From JBDSZL01 sp039925145 (GTDB taxonomy: Bacteria; Acidobacteriota; Vicinamibacteria; Vicinamibacterales; SCN-69-37): a DNA stretch of 64,000 nt. The stretch is from NCBI GenBank assembly GCA_039925145.1, contig JBDSZL010000068.1, positions 1-64,000 of the forward strand, in the 5' to 3' direction. The notes beneath the pieces are model-generated. The model was not told the origin of the DNA. It made no database searches and was given only the letters and a program-made list of their open reading frames with translations. A program made the translations under genes and the position numbers. This document shows, piece after piece, positions 44,917 through 53,718 of the stretch (within the stretch, counting starts at the first letter, position 1; every line of letters starts with the position of its first letter).

Positions 44917-46926
44917 TCAGTTCAGGGTGAAGTTCACCGTCGCCGTCATGAGCACTTCGACCGGCTGGCCGTTGAGCAGTGTCGGCATGTACACCCCCTG
45001 AAGAACCGCCGCGCGTGCCGCGTCGTCCAGTCCAGGAACGCTTTTGACCACGCGGGCGTCCTTGACTGCGCCATCGGTGCCGATGACCGCCTCGAGGATG
45101 ACCATCCCCTGAATACCGGCCGCGCGAGCCTCCGCGGGGTAAATCGGGCTCACGTTCTTGAGCCTCAGTGGCGGCCGGATGTTTCCGCCAACGCGAATGG
45201 GCCTGCTGGGTCCGCTCATGCCGGGCGGCGGGGGTGGTGGCGCGCTGCCAAAGGCCTCCCCTTGTGCGGTCGTTGCGGCCACGCCGTCACGAAACGCCTG
45301 CGTCTGTTCGCTCCGCAGCAGGTCGAGCGCGCGTGACGTCGAGGTCACGGCGTCGGCGTTGCGTCCTTCCCGGTACGCCTTGGCTGCGGCGTCGAGCAGC
45401 TCGGCGACGCTGCGTGTTACCTGCGGGTCGCGTGGCGCGGCAACGGCCACAGCTTCTGACACCGCGCCCAGCTCGAGCGCGGCCTGAATGGACGAGGTCT
45501 CGTTCGGCCGGATCGGGACGGAAGGACGGACGAGCGTTCGGAACCCCGGCATCTTCACCGTCACCCGCACGGAACCGACGGGTAGACCGTTGAGGGTCGC
45601 CGCGCCCGCGCTATCGGTGACGAGAGTCGTCTGCGTGGCGGGCCATACCACGCTGACTTCGGCCCCCGGCAGCGCGCCGCCCGTCGCGTCGGTGACGACG
45701 ACGCGAAGACCGCCGCGGCTGGTCGCCACCGCGGCGGGCACGTCGCGCGGCTGCTGCGCCGACGCGGTGAGCGGCGCGGCGCGGCCTGTGGTCGCGTCGA
45801 TCGAGAGGCCGACCGCGCCACCGATGTCGGCGCTGAGGGGGCCGCGGTCCTTCAGGTTGGCCGCGATCACCGGCCGGTTGGAAGACCGGCCCCAGTCTGT
45901 CACAGCCGGCGTGCCGCCGAGCGGACCCTGAAGCGCGAGGACGAACACGGTCAGTGCGACGCTCATTGCGACACCTCCTGAAAGTCTCGGACCGGGGACG
46001 AACCTGGGATCGAGCAGCCGTCGAATCCGGCTGAGCAACTCTCCGCCGCTGGCCGCCACCGCGAACGCCGGGGCGTCCGCCCGCAGCTCTTCGAGCGAGA
46101 CGAGCGCGCGGGCGTAGGCCGCGCGATCGTCGCAGAACTCCGCGGCGACGTCGTCGCAGCAGTGCTCACGCTCGACACGAATGCGCTTCGAGACCCACCA
46201 GACCGCCGGGTGATAGAAGAGGAGGATCTCGATGACGCACTGCGCGACGTTGACGAGGTAGTCGCCACGGCGGACGTGCGCCAACTCGTGCGCGAGAATC
46301 GCCTCGAGCTGTGTCGGGGTCAGCCCCGCCAGCGCGCTAGCGGGGAGGACGATGACCGGTCTGAGCCAGCCGATGACGGCGGGGACCTCGACGATCGCCG
46401 ACTCAATCAGCCGAACCGCGCGCGTGACGCGGAGCTGTCCGGCAATTCGCGCCAGCGTGTCGGTCATGGCGTCGGCGGCGACGCCGGCGGCATGGCGGTG
46501 GATAAGTCTCGTCCGCAGCCATCCGGCGAAGAGCTGGACCGTCAGCACGGCGACGCCTCCGATCCAGATGAGCAGGACCGCGGGCAGTTGCCGCGTAATC
46601 CAGTCGCCGGGAAGCATCGTCGGCGGTGCTGGCGACGTGATCAGCGTGAGCGGCGCCTGGACGGCGTCGGTCGAGTCGTTCGCCGGCATTCCGGTGGTGG
46701 ACGGCGATATCTCCCGCAGCGCCGCAGCCGTCGTGACGAGCGGCGCGATCGTCAGCAGCGCCAGCGCGACGCACGCGACCAGATAGCGGACCTGCGGGGA
46801 CGAGCGGCGCAACGCGATCAGCAGCAGCGCGGCGGTGACACCGACAACCGCGCCCTGCCACACGAATTCGACGAGCGCCACGCCGACGGCACGCGCGAGC
46901 GGGTTCGCCGCAAGCACGTCAATCAT
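44917..46926 (-). CDS. BlaR1/MecR1-type M56 peptidase fused to carboxypeptidase-regulatory and TonB C-terminal domains
   Basis: A 669-residue sensor-like protein. The N-terminal helices and the zinc peptidase are typical of M56: ILAHELAHVRRGDYLVN supplies HExxH, followed by REHCCDDVAAEF. Residues ~395-490 form a carboxypeptidase regulatory-like (Ig-type) domain (LRVVVTDATGGALPGAEVSV, TLNGLPVGSVRVTVKMPGF). Residues ~600-669 form a TonB C-terminal domain (YPAEARAAGIQGMVILEAVI, GTDGAVKDARVVKSVPGLDD). No penicillin-binding sensor domain is seen. It overlaps the BlaI-type gene upstream by 8 bases. Confidence 0.9.
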   Translation of the reverse strand: MIDVLAANPLARAVGVALVEFVWQGAVVGVTAALLLIALRRSSPQVRYLVACVALALLTIAPLVTTAAALREISPSTTGMPANDSTDAVQAPLTLITSPAPPTMLPGDWITRQLPAVLLIWIGGVAVLTVQLFAGWLRTRLIHRHAAGVAADAMTDTLARIAGQLRVTRAVRLIESAIVEVPAVIGWLRPVIVLPASALAGLTPTQLEAILAHELAHVRRGDYLVNVAQCVIEILLFYHPAVWWVSKRIRVEREHCCDDVAAEFCDDRAAYARALVSLEELRADAPAFAVAASGGELLSRIRRLLDPRFVPGPRLSGGVAMSVALTVFVLALQGPLGGTPAVTDWGRSSNRPVIAANLKDRGPLSADIGGAVGLSIDATTGRAAPLTASAQQPRDVPAAVATSRGGLRVVVTDATGGALPGAEVSVVWPATQTTLVTDSAGAATLNGLPVGSVRVTVKMPGFRTLVRPSVPIRPNETSSIQAALELGAVSEAVAVAAPRDPQVTRSVAELLDAAAKAYREGRNADAVTSTSRALDLLRSEQTQAFRDGVAATTAQGEAFGSAPPPPPPGMSGPSRPIRVGGNIRPPLRLKNVSPIYPAEARAAGIQGMVILEAVIGTDGAVKDARVVKSVPGLDDAARAAVLQGVYMPTLLNGQPVEVLMTATVNFTLN

Positions 46927-47320
46927 CGCCAGACTCCTTCCTGGCCTTCGGGGAACGTGGGTTGAGGAACCTCCGGATCTCGCGAAGTTCTTCGGGGGAC
47001 GTGCGCCGGCTGGCCAGAGCCTGGAGGACCAGCTTCGACGTCGAGCCGCCGAACGCCCGGTCGAGGAGGTCGCGCACGAGCCGCTGCTGCGTCTCCGCCT
47101 CCGCGAGTCGCGGCCGGTAGAGGTGCTGGCCGCGGTGATCCTCGCGGAGCGTGAGCCCTTTCTCGGTCATCACCTGCAGTGTCTTCAAGGTCGTGGTGTA
47201 GGCGACGGTCCGCGCGTCGGCGAGCGCGTCGTGCACCTCGCGAACGGTGCTCGGGCCGTGGGCCCAGAGTACGCGCAGAATGAGCAGTTCCGCGTCGGTC
47301 GGCTTAGGCGGGTGGGGCAT
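46919..47320 (-). CDS. BlaI/MecI/CopY family transcriptional repressor
   Basis: A 133-residue winged-helix repressor: PTDAELLILRVLWAHGPSTV, REVHDALADARTVAYTTTLK and TLQVMTEKGLTLREDHRGQH. The C-terminal dimerisation helix (LVRDLLDRAFGGSTSKLVLQ) contains the region cleaved by BlaR1-type proteases in homologues. Operator pairs lie in its promoter (47325-47384). It probably represses itself and the M56 gene. Confidence 0.94.
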   Translation of the reverse strand: MPHPPKPTDAELLILRVLWAHGPSTVREVHDALADARTVAYTTTLKTLQVMTEKGLTLREDHRGQHLYRPRLAEAETQQRLVRDLLDRAFGGSTSKLVLQALASRRTSPEELREIRRFLNPRSPKARKESGDD

Positions 47321-47324
47321 CGAA

Positions 47325-47384
47325 CGCGAGCATACCTACGAGAGACGTCGTATGTCAACGATGGAGATCGTAGGTATGCTCGCG
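47325..47384 (-). promoter_or_regulatory. BlaI-type promoter with paired operators in a 17-base inverted repeat
   Basis: Perfect 17-base arms (47325-47341 and 47368-47384, CGCGAGCATACCTACGA and its complement) flank 26 bases. Two dyads of the form TACGA-N6-TCGTA lie at 47337-47352 and (one mismatch) 47357-47372. On the minus strand TTGACA (47353-47358) and TATGCT (47329-47334) are 18 bases apart. The predicted start is only a few bases before the ATG at 47320, implying a leaderless transcript. Confidence 0.85.
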
Positions 47385-47484
47385 GGACCTGACGGGCGGC
47401 GCTGCCGTCTCCGCGCAAACGCGTGGAGACTTTGTGGAGACGAGCGCGGTCGGATCGGAAAGTGGTTGATGCGGAAGGACTTGA

Positions 47485-47558
47485 TGGAGCGGGCTACGGG
47501 AATCGAACCCGTCTAGCTGGCTTGGGAAGCCAGAACATTACCACTATGCTAAGCCCGC
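47485..47558 (-). tRNA. tRNA-Gly (anticodon CCC)
   Basis: A 74-base cloverleaf including an encoded CCA. Acceptor GCGGGCT pairs with AGCCCGC; anticodon stem CTGGC/GCCAG encloses TTCCCAA, giving CCC; T arm with GGTTCGATTCC. Reads GGG glycine codons. Confidence 0.96.
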
Positions 47559-47590
47559 ACGCCGGTCACGAAAATCATAATACAGCCTGT

Positions 47591-47652
47591 CCGAGCCCCA
47601 AGCCCCAAGCCCCAAGCCCCGCTTGCCCGACCCTCAAGCCCCGAGCCCCGAC
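47591..47652. repeat. Heptanucleotide array C (degenerate)
   Basis: Units CCGAGCC, CCAAGCC (x3), then degenerate CAAGCCC and CGAGCCC. Same consensus and orientation as array B. The 3' end and stop of the phosphomannomutase gene (47634) lie inside it. Confidence 0.85.
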
Positions 47653-49001
47653 CCCCTGATCACTTCGAGCACTTCGTCGCGCTTCTGTTCCATCAGCGCA
47701 GGTGTCAACGCCTCGAGATTCAGCCGGAGTAGCGGCTCGGTGTTCGACCCGCGCACGTTGAAGTGCCAGTCCGAGAATTCGGCCGAGAAGCCGTCCAGCA
47801 TGTACGTTCGGCCGTCCCGGTATTTCTGAGCCAGGGTCTTCAGCCTGTTCTCGACCACGCTGACGTCGCTGACGCGGGTGTTGATCTCGCCCGAGATGAA
47901 GTACTTGGCCCGAAGCGGTGCGAGGAGATCTCGCAGGGTCATGTTCTTCCGCGACATGAGCTCGAGGATGAGCAGGGCGGGGATGAAGCCGTTGTCGGCG
48001 TAGTAGAAGTCGCGGAAGTAGTAGTGCCCCGTGACCTCGCCACCGAAGATCGCGTCTTCTTCGCGCATGCGGCGCTTGATGAACGCGTGGCCCACCCGGT
48101 TCATCAGGGCCGTCCCGCCGTACCGCGCCACGACGTCTTTCACCGCGTAGCTCGCCCGCACGTCGTAGACCACTTTCTGGCCGGGCGACTTGATGAGCGC
48201 CGCTTCGGCCAGCAGCGCCGTGATGAAGTCGCCGGCGATGAACTCGCCGCTGCCGTCGATGAAGAAGCACCGGTCGGCGTCGCCGTCCCATGCGATGCCG
48301 ATATCGGCGCCTTCGGCCACCACCCGCTCGACGATGTCCCGGCGGTTTTCCTCGATGAGCGGGTTGGCTTCGTGGTTTGGAAACCGGCCATCGATATCAA
48401 AGCAGAGGCGGGTCGTGCGGCAGGGGAGGCGGTCGAAGAGCCGCGGTGCGACGAGGCCGCCCATGCCGCTGCCGGCATCGAGCACGACGTTGAACGGCTT
48501 GATGCTGCTCGGATCGATGAAGCTCATCACCTTTTCGACGTAGTCGTCGAGCAGCGCCGCCTGCTCGAGTCCGCCAGGGGCGCGCGTGGGCGCAGGGATG
48601 GTGCCCGTGGTCACCATGTCGCGAATCTCGCCGATACCTGCCTCGCCAGACAGCGGGAAAGCCTCGCGACGCACCATCTTGATGCCGTTGTACGCGCCGG
48701 GGTTGTGCGATGCCGTGATTTGCGCGCCACCTTCGAGTCCGTCGCGCACGACGCCGAAGTACAGCATGTCGGTCGCGCACATGCCGTAGTCCACGACATC
48801 GGCGCCCTGCTGGCGGGCGCCATCGATGAAGGCTGCAGCCAGGGCGGGTGACGACACGCGCATATCGCGCGAGACCGCGATTCGCGACGCCCCGAGGTAT
48901 GCGACAAAGGCGCGGCCGATGTCGCGCGCGCCCTCCTCGGTCAGCTCGCTGCCGTACACGCCGCGGACATCGTACGCCTTGAAAATGGATGCGGGAATCA
49001 T
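47634..49001 (-). CDS. Phosphomannomutase/phosphoglucomutase
   Basis: A 455-residue alpha-D-phosphohexomutase converting mannose-6-P to mannose-1-P (or the glucose equivalent). Start IFKAYDVRGVYGSELT; phosphoserine loop QITASHNPGAYNG; Mg site IAWDGDADRC; sugar-specificity loop GGEVTGHYYF; phosphate-binding loop VRGSNTEPLLRL. ATG 49001 has AAAGGATT upstream. Encoded downstream of a nucleotidyltransferase, together forming GDP-mannose-type sugar activation. The last residues (GSGLGA) come from a heptamer array. Confidence 0.93.
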   Translation of the reverse strand: MIPASIFKAYDVRGVYGSELTEEGARDIGRAFVAYLGASRIAVSRDMRVSSPALAAAFIDGARQQGADVVDYGMCATDMLYFGVVRDGLEGGAQITASHNPGAYNGIKMVRREAFPLSGEAGIGEIRDMVTTGTIPAPTRAPGGLEQAALLDDYVEKVMSFIDPSSIKPFNVVLDAGSGMGGLVAPRLFDRLPCRTTRLCFDIDGRFPNHEANPLIEENRRDIVERVVAEGADIGIAWDGDADRCFFIDGSGEFIAGDFITALLAEAALIKSPGQKVVYDVRASYAVKDVVARYGGTALMNRVGHAFIKRRMREEDAIFGGEVTGHYYFRDFYYADNGFIPALLILELMSRKNMTLRDLLAPLRAKYFISGEINTRVSDVSVVENRLKTLAQKYRDGRTYMLDGFSAEFSDWHFNVRGSNTEPLLRLNLEALTPALMEQKRDEVLEVIRGSGLGA

Positions 49002-49032
49002 CGGAAATCCTTTGGCACGCGCGCGTGCGGTG

Positions 49033-50094
49033 TCATGGCGTGCGCGAGAAATCGGTGACGACGGACTTGTCGCCGAGAATGGCGGCGCTGCCGGCCTCGA
49101 CATTCCGGCCGAAATGACAGTGCCGGCCCGCAAGCAGGCTGCCGATCTTGGCGTCGGTGTCGACCCAGGTGTTCGGCCACAGAATCGCGCCGTCGACAAC
49201 CGCCCCTTCGCTGATGTGGCAGTGCTTGCCGATCACGCTGAACGGACCGATGCGCGCGCCCTTCTTCACGATCGTGCCGGCGTCGATGAAGCAGGGGCCT
49301 TCGATGATGGCGCCCTCCTCGATGCGGGCGTCTGGCGAGATCACGGGGGCGCCCGCACGGCCCACGAACGGCGCGGCCGGGAACCGCCCCGACATGATGT
49401 CGCGATGCACGTCGCGATATTTCTCGGGCGTGCCGATGTCGATCCAGTATCCGCGATAGATGGAGGCCACGAACGTCTCGCCGTTCTCGACGAGCGACGG
49501 GAAGAATCCCCGCTCGATGGAGTACACCGTGTCGTCCGGAATCCTGGCGAGCGCGCCGGGTTCGAGGACGTAGATGCCGGCGTTAATCGTGTCGCACCGA
49601 ATCTGATCGGGCGTCGGCTTCTCGAGAAAGGCGCGGACGTTGCCTTCCGCGTCAGTCTCGACCAGCCCATACGCCATGGGGTTGTCGACCGGCGTCAACA
49701 CAATGGTGGCGGTGGCTTGTCGATCGCGATGCAGCTGCAGGACGGCCGGCAGGTCTACGGCGGTGAGAACGTCGCCATTGAAGACCACCAGTGGCTCGCC
49801 CGCATAGTTGCCGGCGGCGAACTTGATGGCGCCGCCCGTGCCGAGCGGGTTTGGTTCGACCACGTAGCGCAGCTGGATGCCGAGGTCCGATCCGTCGCCG
49901 AACACCTCTTCGATGCGCCGCGGCTGGTAATTGAGGCTCAGCACGATCTCGTCGATCTCGGGAATCTGACGTAGCAGATCGATCTGATACCGCAGGAACG
50001 GCCGGTCGAAAATGGGAACGATGGGCTTCGGAGTGTGCAAGGTCAGCGGCCGGAGACGCGTGCCTTTGCCTCCGGCGAGCAGGATGGCTCTCAT
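49033..50094 (-). CDS. Sugar-1-phosphate nucleotidyltransferase (probable mannose-1-P guanylyltransferase)
   Basis: A 353-residue protein. The Rossmann nucleotidyl-binding start LLAGGKGTRLRPLTLHTPKP is intact, with NGDVL, PDQIRCDTINAGIYVLEPGA, and YWIDIGTPEKYRDVHRD. The C-terminal left-handed beta-helix (hexapeptide repeats: ARIEEGAIIEGPCFIDAGTI) is of the type seen in GDP-mannose pyrophosphorylases. ATG 50094 is chosen. Upstream partner of the mutase; exact NTP preference is inferred. Confidence 0.88.
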   Translation of the reverse strand: MRAILLAGGKGTRLRPLTLHTPKPIVPIFDRPFLRYQIDLLRQIPEIDEIVLSLNYQPRRIEEVFGDGSDLGIQLRYVVEPNPLGTGGAIKFAAGNYAGEPLVVFNGDVLTAVDLPAVLQLHRDRQATATIVLTPVDNPMAYGLVETDAEGNVRAFLEKPTPDQIRCDTINAGIYVLEPGALARIPDDTVYSIERGFFPSLVENGETFVASIYRGYWIDIGTPEKYRDVHRDIMSGRFPAAPFVGRAGAPVISPDARIEEGAIIEGPCFIDAGTIVKKGARIGPFSVIGKHCHISEGAVVDGAILWPNTWVDTDAKIGSLLAGRHCHFGRNVEAGSAAILGDKSVVTDFSRTP

Positions 50095-50171
50095 GTCAAC
50101 TCGCCATATTAGCAAATGCCGCTCGTTGTGCTCGCCGGCCGGGTCGCTCCAGGCGTGGTGTTTGACTTAAG

Positions 50172-50855
50172 ATGACCCTTGTACCCGTGAATCTGCCTAA
50201 CACTCTGACCCTCGGACGCATCTTCCTCGTCCCCCTGCTGGTGGTCGTGCTGCTCACCAAGTTCGACGGGCGGGAGCTGTTCGGTGTTGGCAACGAAGTG
50301 CTGGGCGCCGCAATTTTCGCCATTGCGTCGCTCACCGACTGGCTCGACGGATTTCTGGCGCGGCGTCGCGGCCAGGTTACCGGGCTCGGGCAGTGGATGG
50401 ACCCGCTCGCGGACAAACTGCTGGTGACCGGTGCACTGATCTCCCTCGTGCAGCTCGACCTGGCGGCCGCCTGGATGGTCGCGGTGATTCTCGGTCGCGA
50501 GTTTGCCGTCACCGTGCTCCGCAGCGTCGTCCACGCGCGCGGCTATGCGCTGCCGGCCTCCCCGATCGGTAAGGTGAAGCTCGTCGCGCAGGTGGTGGCG
50601 ATACTGGCGCTGATTCTGAGCACCCATCCCGGTACGCTCGCCGACGACGCGCTGTGGCCCCGACACCAGCAGAACCTGTTCGTGCTGGGTCAGATCGCGT
50701 TGTGGGTCGCCACGATTGCCGCGTTGATCTCGGCCGTGGATTACTCGCGGCGTGTCAATGCGCTCTTCGGCACGCGTTCGCAGCCCGTGCCGCTCGCGCC
50801 CGTCGATGCGCCAGCCGCCGAGCCGCGTCCCGCACCCAATCGCGTCAGCGCGTAG
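50172..50855 (+). CDS. pgsA: CDP-diacylglycerol-glycerol-3-phosphate 3-phosphatidyltransferase
   Basis: A 227-residue membrane enzyme of phosphatidylglycerol synthesis. The CDP-alcohol phosphotransferase signature is intact: DWLDGFLARRRGQVTGLGQW, then MDPLADK (D-G-x2-A-R-x8-G-x3-D-x3-D). NLPNTLTLGRIFLVPLLV is the first helix. The Pro/Ala-rich tail (PVPLAPVDAPAAEPRPAPNR) is extra. It overlaps the convergent bamD by 11 bases. Confidence 0.93.
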   Translation: MTLVPVNLPNTLTLGRIFLVPLLVVVLLTKFDGRELFGVGNEVLGAAIFAIASLTDWLDGFLARRRGQVTGLGQWMDPLADKLLVTGALISLVQLDLAAAWMVAVILGREFAVTVLRSVVHARGYALPASPIGKVKLVAQVVAILALILSTHPGTLADDALWPRHQQNLFVLGQIALWVATIAALISAVDYSRRVNALFGTRSQPVPLAPVDAPAAEPRPAPNRVSA

Positions 50856-51693
50856 CCTCCGCTGGGGCCGGCGCGGCTGGTGCAGTCGTCGCCACGGCTT
50901 CGGTGCGGCCCAATTCGGCGATGCGCCGCGCGGCGGCCTTCAGGTACTCGCTGACCCGGAACTCCTGCACCACCCGCTCGTAGTACGGCAACGCCTCCGC
51001 CTTCTTGTTCAGCTTGTAATACGACTCGGCCAGGAAGAAGTAGACGGCGTCACGCCTGATGTACTCCGGATCGTCCTTGAGCACCTGCTCGAGACGCGCC
51101 GTCGCGCCCGGGTACCATCGCGTGCGGAAGTAGTGCCGGCCGACCATGACTTCGCTGTCGGACAGCCGATCCTTCATCTGCCGCCTGAGCTTCAGGATGT
51201 CCGGCATGTACTTGCTGGCGGGGTAGCGGTCGATGAAGAGGTCGAGCTCACGCAGGGCGTCGTGTGTGGCCGTCTGATCGCGTTCGGGGCCGAGCACCTG
51301 CCGTACCTGTGACACGGCGAGTTGATACTGCGCGTAGTCGGCGCGGCTGGCGAGTGGAAAGAACCGGAGAAACTCACGGAACTCCGACGCGCCCAGAATG
51401 TCGGTCTCGATGCGCTTCTCGCCAAGGTACGAGTCGCCCACGCCCAGCTTGGCGTCCTGCCGGTACGGGCTGCCGGGGTAGGTATCGACGATCTTCTTGA
51501 AGTATTCGCGCGCGTCGAGCCATCGATGCTTGGCGAGCGCCTCCGTGCCGCGATCGAACAGGTATTTGTCGGCGTCGCGTTCGCCGGCCGTCGGCATGCG
51601 AGACGAGCTGCCATGCGCGCAGCCTGTCACGGCCGCTGCCATGGCGGCGATCGCCACGAAGATCACAGAACGAGCGAGCACGCGTACTGACAT
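50845..51693 (-). CDS. bamD: Outer membrane assembly lipoprotein BamD
   Basis: About 282 residues. A signal peptide ends in a lipobox AAVTGCAHG, so lipidation is predicted. TPR-like repeats follow (HRWLDAREYFKKIVDTYPGS, DALRELDLFIDRYPASKYMP, EALPYYERVVQEFRVSEYLK), typical of BamD/YfiO. ATG 51693 is preferred over TTG 51696. BamD is part of the BAM complex inserting outer-membrane beta barrels, supporting a diderm host. Last gene of the aroC-bamD run. Confidence 0.9.
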   Translation of the reverse strand: MSVRVLARSVIFVAIAAMAAAVTGCAHGSSSRMPTAGERDADKYLFDRGTEALAKHRWLDAREYFKKIVDTYPGSPYRQDAKLGVGDSYLGEKRIETDILGASEFREFLRFFPLASRADYAQYQLAVSQVRQVLGPERDQTATHDALRELDLFIDRYPASKYMPDILKLRRQMKDRLSDSEVMVGRHYFRTRWYPGATARLEQVLKDDPEYIRRDAVYFFLAESYYKLNKKAEALPYYERVVQEFRVSEYLKAAARRIAELGRTEAVATTAPAAPAPAEATR

Positions 51694-51699
51694 CAAACC

Positions 51700-52656
51700 T
51701 CAGGGAGCAGAACGATGAACCAGCCCGGCGAGCCACTCGCATTCAGCGGCCAGACCCGACTCGAGCGAATATGCCGGCGCAAAGCCCAGATCCGCCCGGG
51801 CGCGCGAGGTGTCAGCGAAAGTATCTCGCATGTCGCCCCGTTCTGCCGGCAAACGCCGGATGTCGAGCGTCCGGTTGGTCAGCTGGGCCACCAGTGCGAG
51901 CACATGGTTGATGGTCACGCGACTACCGCCGCCGATGTTATAGACGGCGCCCGGACGTCCGCGGTCGCCCGCGGCGCGGGTCGCGGCCACGATGTCCCCC
52001 ACGAACGTGAAATCACGCGTCTGCTCCCCATCGCCGAACAGGGTGATGGGCTGACCAGTCAGCGCGGCGCGGATGAACCGGTGAAAGCCCATATCCGGGC
52101 GCTGGCGCGGGCCGTACACGGTGAAGTAGCGCAGCGACACGGCAGGCACGCCGTAATTGACATGGTATAGGTGGCACAGGTGCTCGGCCGCCAGCTTCGT
52201 GACCCCGTACGGAGAGACCGGCTGGACGGCTGAATCCTCTCGCATCGGAATCGTCGCGATATCGCCATACACCGATGAGCTCGAAGCGTACACGAGCCGC
52301 TCGATCGACGGGTGCTGTCGTACGGCCTCGAGCAGTCGCTGGGTCGCGTCGACGTTGTGCGTCGTGTAGGTGCGGAACTGCTCGCCCCAACTGCCCCGCA
52401 CGCCGGCCTGGGCCGCCAGGTGAAAGACCTGCGAGGTCTGTTCGAGCAAGGGCTCGAGAGCCACGGTCTGCAGCGGCGCGTCGACGAGCCTGAAGTTCGG
52501 CAGGCCCATCAGATCGCGCAGGTTGCCCTCTTTCACGTCGCGCGCGTAGTAGTCGGTGAAGCAGTCGATCCCGATGACCTGATGACCCGCCGCCGTGAGT
52601 TCCGTGGCGAGGCTCGACCCGATGAAACCGGCGACCCCCGTTATCAACGCATTCAT
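51700..52656 (-). CDS. NAD-dependent sugar epimerase/dehydratase (extended SDR)
   Basis: A 318-residue extended SDR. The NAD motif GVAGFIGSS, catalytic Ser/Tyr/Lys in VYASSSSVYG and SPYGVTKLAAEH, and substrate-domain block RQRPDMGFHRFIRAAL match UDP-glucose/glucuronate 4-epimerases. Exact nucleotide sugar unknown. Four-base overlap with the upstream thioesterase gene (52653-52656). Confidence 0.9.
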   Translation of the reverse strand: MNALITGVAGFIGSSLATELTAAGHQVIGIDCFTDYYARDVKEGNLRDLMGLPNFRLVDAPLQTVALEPLLEQTSQVFHLAAQAGVRGSWGEQFRTYTTHNVDATQRLLEAVRQHPSIERLVYASSSSVYGDIATIPMREDSAVQPVSPYGVTKLAAEHLCHLYHVNYGVPAVSLRYFTVYGPRQRPDMGFHRFIRAALTGQPITLFGDGEQTRDFTFVGDIVAATRAAGDRGRPGAVYNIGGGSRVTINHVLALVAQLTNRTLDIRRLPAERGDMRDTFADTSRARADLGFAPAYSLESGLAAECEWLAGLVHRSAP

Positions 52657-53048
52657 CCGAAAGCCCTCGCGACACGGTCAGGCAGCCGGCACGGGCGGCC
52701 CTCGAGCGACAGCGCCGCATGCACGGTGCGCCCGCTCGCCAGCCTGCCCGGGGTGCCCTTGACGGTCAGCTCGTACAGGAATTCCATACGGACCGGGGAC
52801 AATATGTAGCCCTCGGTCCGGATATCGACCTCATCATCGTAGCGTGCCGGCCGTTCATAACGGCATCCAGCTTCGATCACGGGGAGGCGCACGCCCGACG
52901 CCTCCATCTCGCGATAGCTCCATCCCAGGCTCCGCAGGAGGTCAGTGCGCCCCACTTCGAACCACACGAAATAATTTGCGTAATAGACGACCCCCATCTG
53001 GTCGGTCTCGGCGTACCGCACCCGCAGCGACGTGATCGAAGCGGGCAT
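52653..53048 (-). CDS. YbgC/FadM family acyl-CoA thioesterase (hotdog fold)
   Basis: A 131-residue protein. The active-site segment RYAETDQMGVVYYANYFVWF carries the Asp of the 4HBT family; LRSLGWSYREMEASGVRLPV follows. Predicted to hydrolyse acyl-CoA thioesters; YbgC interacts with Tol-Pal in some proteobacteria. Seven bases separate it from rpe upstream. Confidence 0.9.
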   Translation of the reverse strand: MPASITSLRVRYAETDQMGVVYYANYFVWFEVGRTDLLRSLGWSYREMEASGVRLPVIEAGCRYERPARYDDEVDIRTEGYILSPVRMEFLYELTVKGTPGRLASGRTVHAALSLEGRPCRLPDRVARAFG

Positions 53049-53055
53049 GTGAGGC

Positions 53056-53718
53056 TCAGGTACCCAGGGCGGCGGCGCGAAGATCGCGCACGGCCTGCGG
53101 TCGATCGGCCTGATGGAAGATCGACGCGCCAGCCACGAGGATTGTCGCGCCCGCCCCCACCACCAGGGCCGCGTTGTCCGGTCCGATGCCGCCGTCGACC
53201 TCGATGGACGCCGACAATCCCCGGGAGGTGAGCAGGGCCCGTGCGGCGGCGACGCGCGCGGTCGACTCGGGAATGAAGGTCTGACCTGTGAAACCCGGGT
53301 TGACGCACATGACGAGCAGGTTGTCGATCAGGTGCGCCGCGTCGGCCACGGTCGCGAGAGGCGTCGCCGGATTGACCGCGACGCTCGCCCTCGCACCCAG
53401 TTCACGAATGCGGCTCAGCGTGCGATGCAGGTGCCGGCACACCTCGGCATGGACCGAAATCATGGAGGCGCCCGCCGAGACGAACGCCTCGAGGTAGCGG
53501 TCCGGTTCTTCGATCATCAGATGCACGTCGAGCGGGAGCGCCGTGAGGCGGCGAAGCGCGCTGACCACCGGCACGCCCATCGTGAGATTCGGCACGAAGT
53601 GGCCGTCCATCACGTCCACGTGCACGAGGTCGGCGCCGCCCGTTTCGATCAGGCGGATTTCGTCGGCGAGGTGGCCAAAATCGGCGGCGAGAATCGACGG
53701 GGCGATCTGCAGTGTCAA
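53056..53718 (-). CDS. rpe: Ribulose-phosphate 3-epimerase
   Basis: A 220-residue TIM barrel of the pentose phosphate pathway. Motifs: IAPSILAADFGHLADEI, HVDVMDGHFVPNLTMG, DVHLMIEEP, VNPGFTGQTFIP and EVDGGIGPDN with the catalytic Asp and metal ligands. The start overlaps the PASTA gene stop by four bases. Confidence 0.95.
   Translation of the reverse strand: MTLQIAPSILAADFGHLADEIRLIETGGADLVHVDVMDGHFVPNLTMGVPVVSALRRLTALPLDVHLMIEEPDRYLEAFVSAGASMISVHAEVCRHLHRTLSRIRELGARASVAVNPATPLATVADAAHLIDNLLVMCVNPGFTGQTFIPESTARVAAARALLTSRGLSASIEVDGGIGPDNAALVVGAGATILVAGASIFHQADRPQAVRDLRAAALGT

Noticed and set aside
44739..44930. Small plus-strand ORFs between the GT-C and M56 genes
   Set aside because: No Shine-Dalgarno or recognised family; they appear to be chance frames.
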